NCBI GenBank assembly: GCA_002292215.1 | Contig: DBBN01000042.1 | Location: 1-64,000 of the forward strand | Length of the DNA: 64,000 nucleotides | From: Glaciecola sp. UBA983 | Lineage (GTDB): Bacteria > Pseudomonadota > Gammaproteobacteria > Enterobacterales > Alteromonadaceae | Direction of reading: 5' to 3' | Part shown: positions 1-7,677 of the stretch, piece by piece | How positions within the stretch are numbered: the stretch's first letter is position 1 | How the letters are laid out: each line of letters begins with the position of its first letter | The notes under the pieces: model-generated | What the model was told of the DNA's origin: nothing | Seen by the model: only the letters and a program-made list of their open reading frames with translations | Database searches by the model: none | Program-made: the position numbers and the translations under genes

Positions 1-154
1 TTGCTAAAGAAGCCGGAGTTCTCAGTACAACTTCAACCAAGTTTAAGCCTGCTTCTAGCATAGTTGTTGCAACTTTAACGCCATCTTCAACTGTATCAGC
101 TTGGATGATCGGTAATAACGTTTGTGTGTTCATTAATTCTGAAAAAGTAGGCAT
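1..154 (-). CDS. eda: KDPG/KHG aldolase, 5' part only (cut by window edge)
   Basis: Reading the minus strand from an ATG at 154 gives 51 codons that run off the window. The peptide contains LLPIIQADTVEDGV followed by LVEVVLRTPAS. This is the N-terminus of 2-keto-3-deoxy-6-phosphogluconate aldolase, including the EVxLRT strand that carries the catalytic Glu in the family. The enzyme would split KDPG to pyruvate and glyceraldehyde-3-phosphate in the cytoplasm, the step after the KDG kinase just upstream (start 67 bp after the kdgK stop, same strand). The rest of the gene, including the Schiff-base Lys, is outside the window, so intactness cannot be judged. Confidence 0.85.
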   Translation of the reverse strand, partial: MPTFSELMNTQTLLPIIQADTVEDGVKVATTMLEAGLNLVEVVLRTPASLA

Positions 155-210
155 GTGACCCCTTATAAGCAGTATGTTTGTGTGTGTGTGATTATGTCTG
201 ACGTAGGGTG

Positions 211-234
211 TATACCGATTTCTATACCGATTTT
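211..234. repeat. 12-bp tandem duplication at the kdgK stop codon
   Basis: TATACCGATTTC at 211-222 is followed at once by TATACCGATTTT at 223-234. The kdgK stop codon (complement of 222-224) sits at the junction, so one copy encodes the last residues of KdgK and the other is non-coding. It looks like a simple slippage duplication. Confidence 0.7.
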
Positions 235-1130
235 GGAATTATTGCGCCCGGATACTGGATCACCGTCCCGGCCATTGTTGCACCGCTGCTTACAGCAGCT
301 TCAATTGTGCCACCGGTCATGCGAGAACCTAAGTAAGCACCATTAAACGAATCCCCTGCTGAAGTGGTATCAACCACATTATCAACCGGAGTAATAGTAA
401 TAAATGTGCGAGTGCTACCTTCGATAACTACCACACCATTTGGCCCATCTTTAATAACTTGTTCATTAATGTTATAAGGTGCCAAAAATGCTTCAACTGC
501 ATCAAAATCTGATAAACCATAGAGCATGTCAAAGTCTTCAACACCGGGTAATGCGATATCACAAAGTGAAAAAGCGATGTTGTATTGTGCTTTAGTATCT
601 TCGACACTCTGCCACAATTTCGGGCGATAATTAGGATCAAATGCAATCTTAACCCCACTTTCTTTAAGCTCACGTACCACTTGCCAAAAACGTTCTCTAT
701 GCTCTGGCTGAATAATTGCAATACTGATCCCTGAGAAAAAGAAAATATCGGCTTGTTTTAATTGCGCAACATATGCATCGTCATAATTTTCGATCTGCCA
801 TCTTGCGGCAGCACTTTCGCGCCAATATAAAAATGAACGTTCACCCGAAGCATCTGTATTTACCCAATATAAACCGGGCATACGCTCTGGATCTTGTAAT
901 ACTAGAGAACTATCGATCTCTTCATTATTAAATGCCGATAACATTTGCTCACTGAGTAAATCTGTTCCGACTTGGGAAGCAAGTTGTACATTGATGGTAG
1001 GGCATGTGCGCTTTAGGTAAACACCGGCATTATAAACATCACCAGCAAATGATTGAGCGATTACCCCGTTTGCATCACGACGTAATTCAACCATGCACTC
1101 GCCCATCAAAATAATATTTTTCATCTTCAC
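222..1130 (-). CDS. kdgK: 2-keto-3-deoxygluconate kinase (PfkB family)
   Basis: Protein of 302 residues, the usual length for KDG kinase. It would phosphorylate KDG to KDPG with ATP in the cytoplasm, feeding the aldolase encoded next. PfkB/ribokinase features are visible: an N-terminal GECMVEL strand, SFAGDVYNAGVYL (substrate-side GG-type loop), and the C-terminal anion-hole motif DTTSAGDSFNG with the predicted catalytic base Asp260. It lies between the hexuronate-type transporter (87 bp upstream) and eda (67 bp downstream) on the same strand, which fits alginate or uronate breakdown. The 87-bp leader holds an AT-rich motif also found before the regulator gene, so kdgK-eda may have their own promoter. 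A second Met at codon 3 could also be the start. Confidence 0.93.
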   Translation of the reverse strand: MKMKNIILMGECMVELRRDANGVIAQSFAGDVYNAGVYLKRTCPTINVQLASQVGTDLLSEQMLSAFNNEEIDSSLVLQDPERMPGLYWVNTDASGERSFLYWRESAAARWQIENYDDAYVAQLKQADIFFFSGISIAIIQPEHRERFWQVVRELKESGVKIAFDPNYRPKLWQSVEDTKAQYNIAFSLCDIALPGVEDFDMLYGLSDFDAVEAFLAPYNINEQVIKDGPNGVVVIEGSTRTFITITPVDNVVDTTSAGDSFNGAYLGSRMTGGTIEAAVSSGATMAGTVIQYPGAIIPKSV

Positions 1131-1139
1131 AACTTACTG

Positions 1140-1155
1140 TTAATTAATTTAATTA
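1140..1155. promoter_or_regulatory. AT-rich motif shared with the gntR promoter, candidate operator
   Basis: TTAATTAATTTAATTA at 1140-1155 is the exact reverse complement of the 16-mer at 5025-5040 in front of the GntR regulator gene. Both are close to the start of the gene they precede (10 bp before kdgK, 24 bp before gntR). Identity over 16 bp is seen directly; operator function is inferred, and the low complexity of the motif weakens it. Confidence 0.4.
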
Positions 1156-1167
1156 AAGAACCACCTA

Positions 1168-1200
1168 AGTAATGACAAGATACAATAGCCTGTCACTACT
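1168..1200 (-). other. Stem-loop between the MFS gene and kdgK
   Basis: AGTAATGACA at 1168-1177 pairs with TGTCACTACT at 1191-1200 (9 of 10 positions Watson-Crick, the tenth a possible G-U), with a 13-nt loop. There is no T-run after it in the direction of transcription, so a role as an attenuating or RNA-stabilising intercistronic hairpin is more likely than a full intrinsic terminator. Confidence 0.35.
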
Positions 1201-1217
1201 CAGGGGATTTATCGATT

Positions 1218-2513
1218 TTACTTAAGTGATTTAAGCGGCTCTACTTTAGGAATTAATATCCATACCGCTGCCATAGCAATAACTGAGAGTGATGCGCCAA
1301 TAACAAATGCCGGTGTATAGTTGCCATCCGCCGTTAAAATTGGGACAAGTGCAGTTAAACCTACAGCACCTAGTTTTGCAGCCATACCAGCAAATCCTGC
1401 AAGGGTACCGACAGATTTCTTACCTAACAAATCACTAGGCAGCGTTTGTACATTACCAATTGCAGTTTGGAAGCCAAACAAAATGATAGCCATGATGATT
1501 ACTGCTGTTACTGGTGAACCCGGGCTTGCCATTGCTAGCAAAGAAGGCAACATAATCAAACAACCGAGGGTAATAACAAACTTACGCGTTTTGTTGGTAG
1601 TCCAACCTGCTTTGATTCGGTTTTGCGCTAACAAGCCGCCAAACCAAGCACCGAACATGGCACCAACATAAGGAACCCAACCGTAGATACCAATCGATTT
1701 AACATCCATTTGATACACTTCGTTTAGATAAATTGGGATCCAGAACACAAACAACCACCAAATAGGATCAATCGCAGCCGATGCAATGATAACGCCCCAA
1801 CTTTGTTTACGAGATAATAATTCAGCAGTGTCTGGGTTATATTCTTCAATTTCTACGCCATTTTCTTCTGCACGGCGTTGTCCTGATAAAATATATTCTT
1901 TTTCTTCATCAGAGATCCAAGAATGTGAACCCGGTGGTGCTTTAACTAATATCACCCAAGGGATCAGCCACAACAAGCCCGTTAAGCCGATTACGACAAA
2001 AACCATTTTCCAGCTAAAGAAAACCGTTAAATAAGCAATTAATGGAATAGCGATGATACCGCCGATCGCCGCACCTGAATTAAATATCCCTTGTGCTAAT
2101 GCACGTTCTTTGGTGGGAAACCATTCAGCATTAGCTTTGGTTGCACCCGGCCAGTTACCAGCTTCGGCCAAGCCTAAGACTGCGCGAAATATACTGAATG
2201 TTAACAAGCCTTGCGCAAAAGCATGTGCGACGGTGGCCAGAGACCACACAGCGATTGATAAAACGAAACCTAGACGAGTACCAATCCAGTCAAAAATCTT
2301 ACCAAACAGTGCTTGACCAAAAGCATATGAAAATACAAACACTATCGAAATCGTTGCATATATCTGTTTACGTTCCAGTGCTGATTCATCAGGAAATAAC
2401 TCTTCAACGATGTCAGGCCACAGAACACTCAATGCTGAGCGGTCGATATAATTAATTACTGTGGCTAAAGCGATTAACGCGATAACCCACCAACGTAAAT
2501 TTTTAACTGTCAT
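1218..2513 (-). CDS. MFS transporter, hexuronate / anion:cation symporter type
   Basis: Protein of 431 residues with about 12 predicted membrane segments, of the major facilitator superfamily. The N-terminal NYIDRSALSVLWP segment is typical of the anion:cation symporter family that includes ExuT and other hexuronate transporters. The loop between helices 2 and 3 carries the MFS motif A as GKIFDWIGTRLG. The neighbours are a PL6 lyase upstream (start of this gene 56 bp after the lyase stop) and kdgK downstream. From this the likely substrate is an unsaturated uronate monomer (DEH) or another uronate released from alginate, taken up across the inner membrane. The exact substrate cannot be read from sequence. 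Confidence 0.88.
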   Translation of the reverse strand: MTVKNLRWWVIALIALATVINYIDRSALSVLWPDIVEELFPDESALERKQIYATISIVFVFSYAFGQALFGKIFDWIGTRLGFVLSIAVWSLATVAHAFAQGLLTFSIFRAVLGLAEAGNWPGATKANAEWFPTKERALAQGIFNSGAAIGGIIAIPLIAYLTVFFSWKMVFVVIGLTGLLWLIPWVILVKAPPGSHSWISDEEKEYILSGQRRAEENGVEIEEYNPDTAELLSRKQSWGVIIASAAIDPIWWLFVFWIPIYLNEVYQMDVKSIGIYGWVPYVGAMFGAWFGGLLAQNRIKAGWTTNKTRKFVITLGCLIMLPSLLAMASPGSPVTAVIIMAIILFGFQTAIGNVQTLPSDLLGKKSVGTLAGFAGMAAKLGAVGLTALVPILTADGNYTPAFVIGASLSVIAMAAVWILIPKVEPLKSLK

Positions 2514-2569
2514 GAATGTACCTTTATTATTTTTAAAAAACTGTCAATGCAAATATATTTAATCGTCTA

Positions 2570-4825
2570 TTACTGCGCGCTAAACGTGTTATCACTCACT
2601 ACAGCCGTAAGCGGACCTTTGGTAAATAACTCTTGGACAACCGGCTCAGGGGAGTCCATAAACTGATTGTACTGAATACGTGTTTGTGGCTCACCGACGG
2701 TATGCTCAATAGCAATCGCAGGCACGTTAGTGAATGTATTATTTAAAATATTGGTCACTTGAACCCCATGTAACGTCATTAATGCTTTAGACTTGTTACG
2801 CTTGCCTAGACCTACATTTTTAATTGTATTAGCGGTGACTGTAACATGAGGGCCAAAAGTACTTTCGTCCGTTCCTCCGCGATATACGTTCATCAATGTT
2901 CCTTCAATATCTTGGAAAACATTACGATCAAGCGTGACATACTCAGCGTTATAAATCCCTAAGTCATCTTGCTCTTTGTTTAAACGCAGCACATCCCCCG
3001 TAATATTACTAAATTGACTGTTAGTGATCGTAATGGCGTCGGCTAAGGCACGATAACCTGAATCAATCACATGGAATGAATGATTGATGTCTAAGTCTTT
3101 GACAACCACATTGTCCATAACTAAACGATAGTTATTAATTGTAGGTAAACGCGTATTACGAATTAATGAATTACCCGCTGAATCCGGAGCATCAGCTCCC
3201 GTAATGACTATATTTTCAAGTGCTAAACTGCCGCCATCTTCAATGACAAATAAAGACTTACGTTCAAAAGAAATCGACACACCAGCTTTACCAGTAAACG
3301 TAATAACTTTATCAACAGGAAGAGTACGAGATGCGACATAATGGCCTTTGCCTAACTCAATCACATCACCCGATTGGGCTTGTTGTAGTGTCTTGTACAA
3401 CACGTTAGTGCTTGGAGTGATTTTGTGAACAGTACCACTGCCAAACTCAACAGATAGCTCAGGTTTATTATACCAACTAGGACCTGTGTCTGTTTTCGCT
3501 GTCGGCTGAAGAGCTTTATCCACACCAGTCTTAGCGAACTCAGGATTGGTCGGATATAACAATCCGTTTTTAGCTCGTGCTAACTCAACATTGTCAACAG
3601 CAAAGCCTTTATCAATCGTTAATTCAGAAGCGTTATGAACAATGTTTCCCGCAAACTCTATTCCTGAAACATCATCAAATAATGAGATCCCGTCTTTGTT
3701 CTCTTGATGCACAATTAAGTTATTAGTAAATCGCGAGTTAATTGGCGCTGCAGAACGTTCAGCGTCACTACCCGCAGCAAAATGGATATGATCTAAGTTG
3801 ATTAAACTGTTTTGCGTAATGTTGGCATTATCAACCTGGTGGTAACGGTTGATTTTTGAATTTGGTACACCATTCATTACCGTCAAACCACTACCAAAAC
3901 GGTATCCAGTGACACCTTCTAGATAATTATTGCGGATAGTCTGATCACCATTGATAACACGGATACCACCAGTGTGGTCTTTACCGTTACCAAAAAAGAT
4001 ATTGTTTTGCACTATATTGCCATTACCATGACGCAAGGTTAACGTGCCTCGTGATTCAAAGAACACGTTGTTTTGTATCGTATTACTACCTGACTTATTA
4101 GAAATGATTTCTACTTCACCATTACAACGATCAAAATAGTTACTTTCAATCATGGTGTATGAATTAGATAAGGAATAATGACTGGTACCGATACGCAACG
4201 TTTCGCCACCGTTAGAACCTAATATTGGACGTTGGCCAAAGTAGTTATGGTCAATGCGGTGATGGTTTTCTTGACTCTCAACCGTATTAAGTTTGACTGC
4301 CATCGTAACGCCTGAAGTGCTTTTACCGACTAAGGCATTGTGATCAAAACGATTGTAACGACCATAGAGCGCAACCCAATTACCAGCACTGAATTTTTCT
4401 GGATTGTTAAAGCTCTCAACTACCGTTTGTGTCACGCGTGAGTGGCTAGCTAACTGCGTTTTAGATTGGCGAAATTCAATTACAGCATTAGAAGGTGAAT
4501 GACCGTCTTTAAAAAACAAACCTGAGACCAGTAAATACTCCCCCGCCAGGCGCAAATTAGATTCACCCGTTAAAATAACCTTACCTGCAGTTTCGGCTTG
4601 CAGTGTAATCGGAGAATCTTCAGTGCCTTGACCAGAAAAAGCGATTTGAAAGTCAGTCCAAGTACCATCGGCTAAGGTAACAATATCACCAGCTTTAAGA
4701 GAATCTGCAATATCTTGGTAAGCTTGTGGATCTGCAACCAAGTATTCTTTAGCATTGACTAACATGCTATTTAGTCCCATACAGGTGAACACCGACATAT
4801 AGACTAACCACTTTTTCTGCATCAT
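2570..4825 (-). CDS. Secreted alginate lyase-type polysaccharide lyase, family PL6, two-domain
   Basis: Protein of 751 residues with an N-terminal signal peptide (basic MMQKK, hydrophobic core, likely cleavage near VNA-KE at about residue 25). Residues about 27-430 form the catalytic parallel beta-helix of PL6 (alginate lyase / chondroitinase B family). Residues about 460-750 form a second beta-helix region, as in two-domain PL6 enzymes. Lys244 (in NKSG) and Arg265 (in TLRHG) are 21 residues apart. That is the same spacing as the Lys/Arg catalytic pair known in chondroitinase B and characterised PL6 alginate lyases. It would cut alginate by beta-elimination in the periplasm or outside the cell. 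First gene of the operon PL6-MFS-kdgK-eda. Activity on poly-M, poly-G or mixed blocks cannot be told from sequence. Confidence 0.9.
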   Translation of the reverse strand: MMQKKWLVYMSVFTCMGLNSMLVNAKEYLVADPQAYQDIADSLKAGDIVTLADGTWTDFQIAFSGQGTEDSPITLQAETAGKVILTGESNLRLAGEYLLVSGLFFKDGHSPSNAVIEFRQSKTQLASHSRVTQTVVESFNNPEKFSAGNWVALYGRYNRFDHNALVGKSTSGVTMAVKLNTVESQENHHRIDHNYFGQRPILGSNGGETLRIGTSHYSLSNSYTMIESNYFDRCNGEVEIISNKSGSNTIQNNVFFESRGTLTLRHGNGNIVQNNIFFGNGKDHTGGIRVINGDQTIRNNYLEGVTGYRFGSGLTVMNGVPNSKINRYHQVDNANITQNSLINLDHIHFAAGSDAERSAAPINSRFTNNLIVHQENKDGISLFDDVSGIEFAGNIVHNASELTIDKGFAVDNVELARAKNGLLYPTNPEFAKTGVDKALQPTAKTDTGPSWYNKPELSVEFGSGTVHKITPSTNVLYKTLQQAQSGDVIELGKGHYVASRTLPVDKVITFTGKAGVSISFERKSLFVIEDGGSLALENIVITGADAPDSAGNSLIRNTRLPTINNYRLVMDNVVVKDLDINHSFHVIDSGYRALADAITITNSQFSNITGDVLRLNKEQDDLGIYNAEYVTLDRNVFQDIEGTLMNVYRGGTDESTFGPHVTVTANTIKNVGLGKRNKSKALMTLHGVQVTNILNNTFTNVPAIAIEHTVGEPQTRIQYNQFMDSPEPVVQELFTKGPLTAVVSDNTFSAQ

Positions 4826-4941
4826 ATTGACTCATCCTCAAACTTGTTTTCAACATGCACGCACTAACGTACACGGACAATTACTTATCACGCTAGTTAA
4901 ACAATCTACAGCGTCAATGTCAAACAATTTGTCTACCTTTT

Positions 4942-4987
4942 TTGGTGGCTTATTATTACCAATACACAATAAAGGTTGACCAATACA
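4942..4987. promoter_or_regulatory. TTGGT/ACCAA half-site cluster in the divergent PL6-gntR intergenic region
   Basis: TTGGT at 4942-4946 faces ACCAA at 4958-4962 across an 11-bp gap. The longer ACCAATACA at 4958-4966 recurs at 4979-4987, exactly 21 bp (two helical turns) further on. The cluster lies between the PL6 start (4825) and the regulator start (5065). GntR/FadR-type dimers often bind TGGT-N-ACCA-like dyads, so this is a plausible operator. The repeats are seen; binding is inferred. Confidence 0.4.
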
Positions 4988-5024
4988 AGGAGTTGATTAA
5001 TAATGAAATCACTATAAAATAGCC

Positions 5025-5040
5025 TAATTAAATTAATTAA
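5025..5040. promoter_or_regulatory. AT-rich motif upstream of the GntR regulator, copy of the kdgK-leader motif
   Basis: TAATTAAATTAATTAA, 24 bp before the regulator ATG. Its reverse complement occurs at 1140-1155 in front of kdgK. The position would allow autoregulation and coordinated control of kdgK-eda. The motif is of low complexity, so chance similarity is possible. Confidence 0.4.
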
Positions 5041-5064
5041 GTTTGCATTCAATAAGAGGTATTT

Positions 5065-5799
5065 ATGGCCCATCGTCGATTATTTTGGAACATAGTAGAT
5101 AAAATAGAATCGAGAATCGCCGCTGGTGAATATGTCCCAGGCAGCCGTTTACCTCCAGAAAGAGTGTTAGCAGAACAATTTGATGTTAGCCGCCCGACTA
5201 TCCGTGAAGCGATTATTGCATTAGAAGTACGTGGTAAGGTCGAGGTCAAGACCAGTTCAGGTGTGTATTTACTCGAGCAACCTCCAGAATCGGCTAATGA
5301 ATCACAAGTCAGCGCGTTTGAATTAACTCAGGCCCGTGCCTTAATTGAAGGTGAAGCCGCTGCATTATCTGCTTCTAATATCTCGGATGATGAACTCGAT
5401 GCATTAGAACAAACGGTTATAGCAATGGCTAATGGTGATGATCCAGAAAAAGCCGATAAAGAGTTCCACCGTATTATTTCAACCTCAACCCGCAATCGTG
5501 CAGTATTACTTGCAGTGGAAAACTTTTGGGGTTTACGTGAACGTTGTACCAATATTAAAGAAGCCTACGCCAATGTCTGTAGCACTAGCGAACAACAACG
5601 CATGGAAGAACATCGTAATATCTTCAATGCCTTAAAAGCGCGAAACCCAGAAGCTGCTCGAAGTGCAATGCATGCGCATTTCAATAGATTAATCAATGCG
5701 TTGTTTGATGCTAGCGAAGCAAAAGCATTAGAAGAGATAAAGCTGAAGAATAGCCAAACTCGAGGTTTATATTCTTTGAATCATTTACTTGACCATTAA
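5065..5799 (+). CDS. FadR-subfamily GntR transcriptional regulator (FCD domain)
   Basis: Protein of 244 residues. Residues about 6-72 are a GntR winged helix-turn-helix (GSRLPPERVLAEQF, then SRPTIREAI). Residues about 85-215 are the all-helical FCD ligand-binding domain. The FCD metal-binding pattern is recognisable: an Asp four residues before His in ADKEFHRII, a His in MEEHRNIF, and a His in MHAHFNRL. Divergent from the PL6-MFS-kdgK-eda operon, so most likely its local repressor, responding to a sugar-acid intermediate such as KDG. A good ribosome site (AGAGG, 8 bp from ATG) supports the start. Ligand and direction of control are inferred from family and location. Confidence 0.88.
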   Translation: MAHRRLFWNIVDKIESRIAAGEYVPGSRLPPERVLAEQFDVSRPTIREAIIALEVRGKVEVKTSSGVYLLEQPPESANESQVSAFELTQARALIEGEAAALSASNISDDELDALEQTVIAMANGDDPEKADKEFHRIISTSTRNRAVLLAVENFWGLRERCTNIKEAYANVCSTSEQQRMEEHRNIFNALKARNPEAARSAMHAHFNRLINALFDASEAKALEEIKLKNSQTRGLYSLNHLLDH

Positions 5800-5915
5800 T
5801 TGGGAAGCATCTCCGACATAAAAGATGATTCTTTAGAAGCTTGGACGGCAACTGCTTGTTGCCCAAAACGTTCAATTTCTGCGACAGCTGATATAAATAA
5901 ATGGTTAACCAATAT
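5796..5915 (-). pseudogene. Remnant of a short-chain dehydrogenase gene
   Basis: The minus strand is open for about 40 codons and ends in TAA at 5796-5798. It encodes AVAEIERFGQQAVAVQAS and then KESSFMSEML. This closely resembles the segment between beta-2 and beta-3 of classical SDR enzymes (EIExxGxxAxAVxADVSxExx). There is no start, no Gly-rich TGxxxGxG motif, and no catalytic Tyr-Lys region, so only a decayed internal fragment is left. The alginate pathway needs an SDR, the DEH reductase that makes KDG, and none is present elsewhere in the window. This may therefore be the relic of such a gene next to the regulator. The SDR resemblance is my reading; the DEH reductase link is inference. 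Confidence 0.5.
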
Positions 5916-5927
5916 CAGACTGGTTAT

Positions 5928-7517
5928 TTATTCGCCTTTGTGACTCATGTACTCGTCGAACGATCCTTGGAAGTAATGTAGCTTCTGATCAGCAATTTCG
6001 ATAATACTGTCAGCTAACGATGACACAAATTCTCTATCGTGACTAACAAAAATCAACGTACCATCAAACGCCGCTAATGCTTTGTTCAATGATTCAATGG
6101 CTTCCATATCCATGTGGTTTGTGGGTTCATCCATGATCAAGACGTTGATCTCTTGCATCATCAACTTACCAAACATTAAGCGGTTCTTTTCTCCACCTGA
6201 GCACACACCGACTTTTTTATTTACTTCATCGGCAGTAAATAATAAGCGACCAAGGATACTACGAACAAATAAATCATCTTGTCCATTAGTACGCCACATT
6301 GAAAGCCAATCAAAAATCGTCATATCGACATTAAAATCAGCCGAGGTATCTTGTGGACAATACCCGATAGTGGCATTTTCAGACCATTTTATCCGTCCTG
6401 AATTCGCTTTAAGCTCATCAACCAGACAACGTAAGAACGTAGTTTTACCGGCACCGTTTTCACCGATAACCGCTAATTTTGTACCGGCTTCTAGCAACAT
6501 TTCACCACCTTTAAACAAGACACCGTCATCAAAACCATGTTCGACGTTGGATAATTCAAGGGCTAAGCGGTGTAGCTTTTTGTGTTGTTTATATTGGATA
6601 AACGGAAAACGTCTAGATGATGCAATCACCTCATCCAATTCAATTTTTTCCATGCGCTTGGCACGTGAGGTTGCTTGCTTCGCCTTAGAGGCGTTGGCAG
6701 AAAAACGGGCAACGAACGCTTTTAGTTCACCAATTTCTGCTGATTTTTTAGCATTTTCACTTAATAACTGTTCTTGGATCAAAGATGCTGCAGCCATGTA
6801 TTCTTCATAGTTACCAGGGTAAATACGTAGCTCACCGTAGTCAATATCCGCCATATGCGTACAAACTTTATTTAAGAAATGACGGTCATGCGAAATAATA
6901 ATCATCGTACATTTACGTTGATTCAATACATCAGCCAACCAATTAATGGTATAGATATCCAAGTTGTTGGTTGGTTCATCTAGTAACAAAATATCAGGAT
7001 TAGCAAACAACGCTTGGACTAGCAATACGCGTAATTTAACGCCTGGCGGCAACTGTGACATTAAGCCCCAGTGACTTGATTCATCAATACCGGCTTCAAT
7101 CAATAATTCACCGGCGCGACTTTCGGCTGTATAGCCATCAAGTTCAGCAAACTCAGTTTCTAAGTCCGCGACCTTCATGCCGTCTTCTTCGGTCATTTCA
7201 GGTAAAGAGTAAATTCGGTCACGCTCTTGTTTGATTGCCCATAACGGCGCATCACCCATGATAACCGCATCTAAAACTGAAAACTCTTCAAATGCGTATT
7301 GGTTTTGGCTTAACACGCCAAGACGCTCACCTTGATCTATGGACACATTACCGGCAGAAGGAGCTAATTCGCCGGTTAGGATCTTCATAAAAGTTGATTT
7401 ACCACATCCATTGGCACCAATTAAACCGTAACGATTTCCATTACCGAATTTTGCTGATATATTTTCAAATAATGGCTTTGCGCCAAATTGCATTGTGATG
7501 TTAGCTGTTGTAATCAA
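5928..7517 (-). CDS. ybiT: ABC-F family ATPase YbiT
   Basis: Protein of 529 residues with two ABC ATPase domains and no membrane segments, matching E. coli YbiT (about 530 residues) from the first residues ([15 protein letters not shown]). Walker A motifs are GANGCGKST (domain 1) and GENGAGKTT (domain 2). Walker B/ABC-F motifs are [11 protein letters not shown] and [11 protein letters not shown]. The first signature is degenerate (PPGVKLR), as in YbiT; the second is [12 protein letters not shown] proteins act on the ribosome as translation factors; the exact YbiT role is less clear. The start is TTG with AGGGG 8 bp upstream, which gives the family's usual N-terminus. Divergent from the ABC exporter gene. 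Confidence 0.93.
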   Translation of the reverse strand: MITTANITMQFGAKPLFENISAKFGNGNRYGLIGANGCGKSTFMKILTGELAPSAGNVSIDQGERLGVLSQNQYAFEEFSVLDAVIMGDAPLWAIKQERDRIYSLPEMTEEDGMKVADLETEFAELDGYTAESRAGELLIEAGIDESSHWGLMSQLPPGVKLRVLLVQALFANPDILLLDEPTNNLDIYTINWLADVLNQRKCTMIIISHDRHFLNKVCTHMADIDYGELRIYPGNYEEYMAAASLIQEQLLSENAKKSAEIGELKAFVARFSANASKAKQATSRAKRMEKIELDEVIASSRRFPFIQYKQHKKLHRLALELSNVEHGFDDGVLFKGGEMLLEAGTKLAVIGENGAGKTTFLRCLVDELKANSGRIKWSENATIGYCPQDTSADFNVDMTIFDWLSMWRTNGQDDLFVRSILGRLLFTADEVNKKVGVCSGGEKNRLMFGKLMMQEINVLIMDEPTNHMDMEAIESLNKALAAFDGTLIFVSHDREFVSSLADSIIEIADQKLHYFQGSFDEYMSHKGE

Positions 7518-7677
7518 ACTTTTGACCCCTAAATTTCAAGGCGCGTATTATACCTGATGTAAATCATGATTGCCCATCTTTAGCAATAACCATTTGTATA
7601 GTACTGATTTGTTACTCCATTCTTATATCTGTTGTGCTAACATCAATGGCACAAAACATTACCAAAGAGATACATCC

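Noticed and set aside
177..190. (GT)n run between eda and kdgK as a possible phase-variable tract
   Set aside because: Only about six or seven units and outside an obvious promoter spacer; not enough to claim phase variation.
428..721. Open frame of about 97 codons on the minus strand inside kdgK
   Set aside because: It lies wholly inside the well-supported kdgK gene in another frame, and its peptide shows no recognisable domain.
1321..2455. Several open frames on the plus strand opposite the MFS gene
   Set aside because: They are antisense shadows of the transporter; compositions are low-complexity and lack ribosome sites.
5884..5927. Possible terminator between gntR and ybiT (AATAAAT...ATTTATT arms)
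   Set aside because: The stem is AT-rich, needs a four-base bulge and has no clean T-run.
6082..6810. Open frame of 242 codons on the plus strand opposite ybiT
   Set aside because: Long, but antisense to a clear two-domain ABC-F protein and without family motifs.
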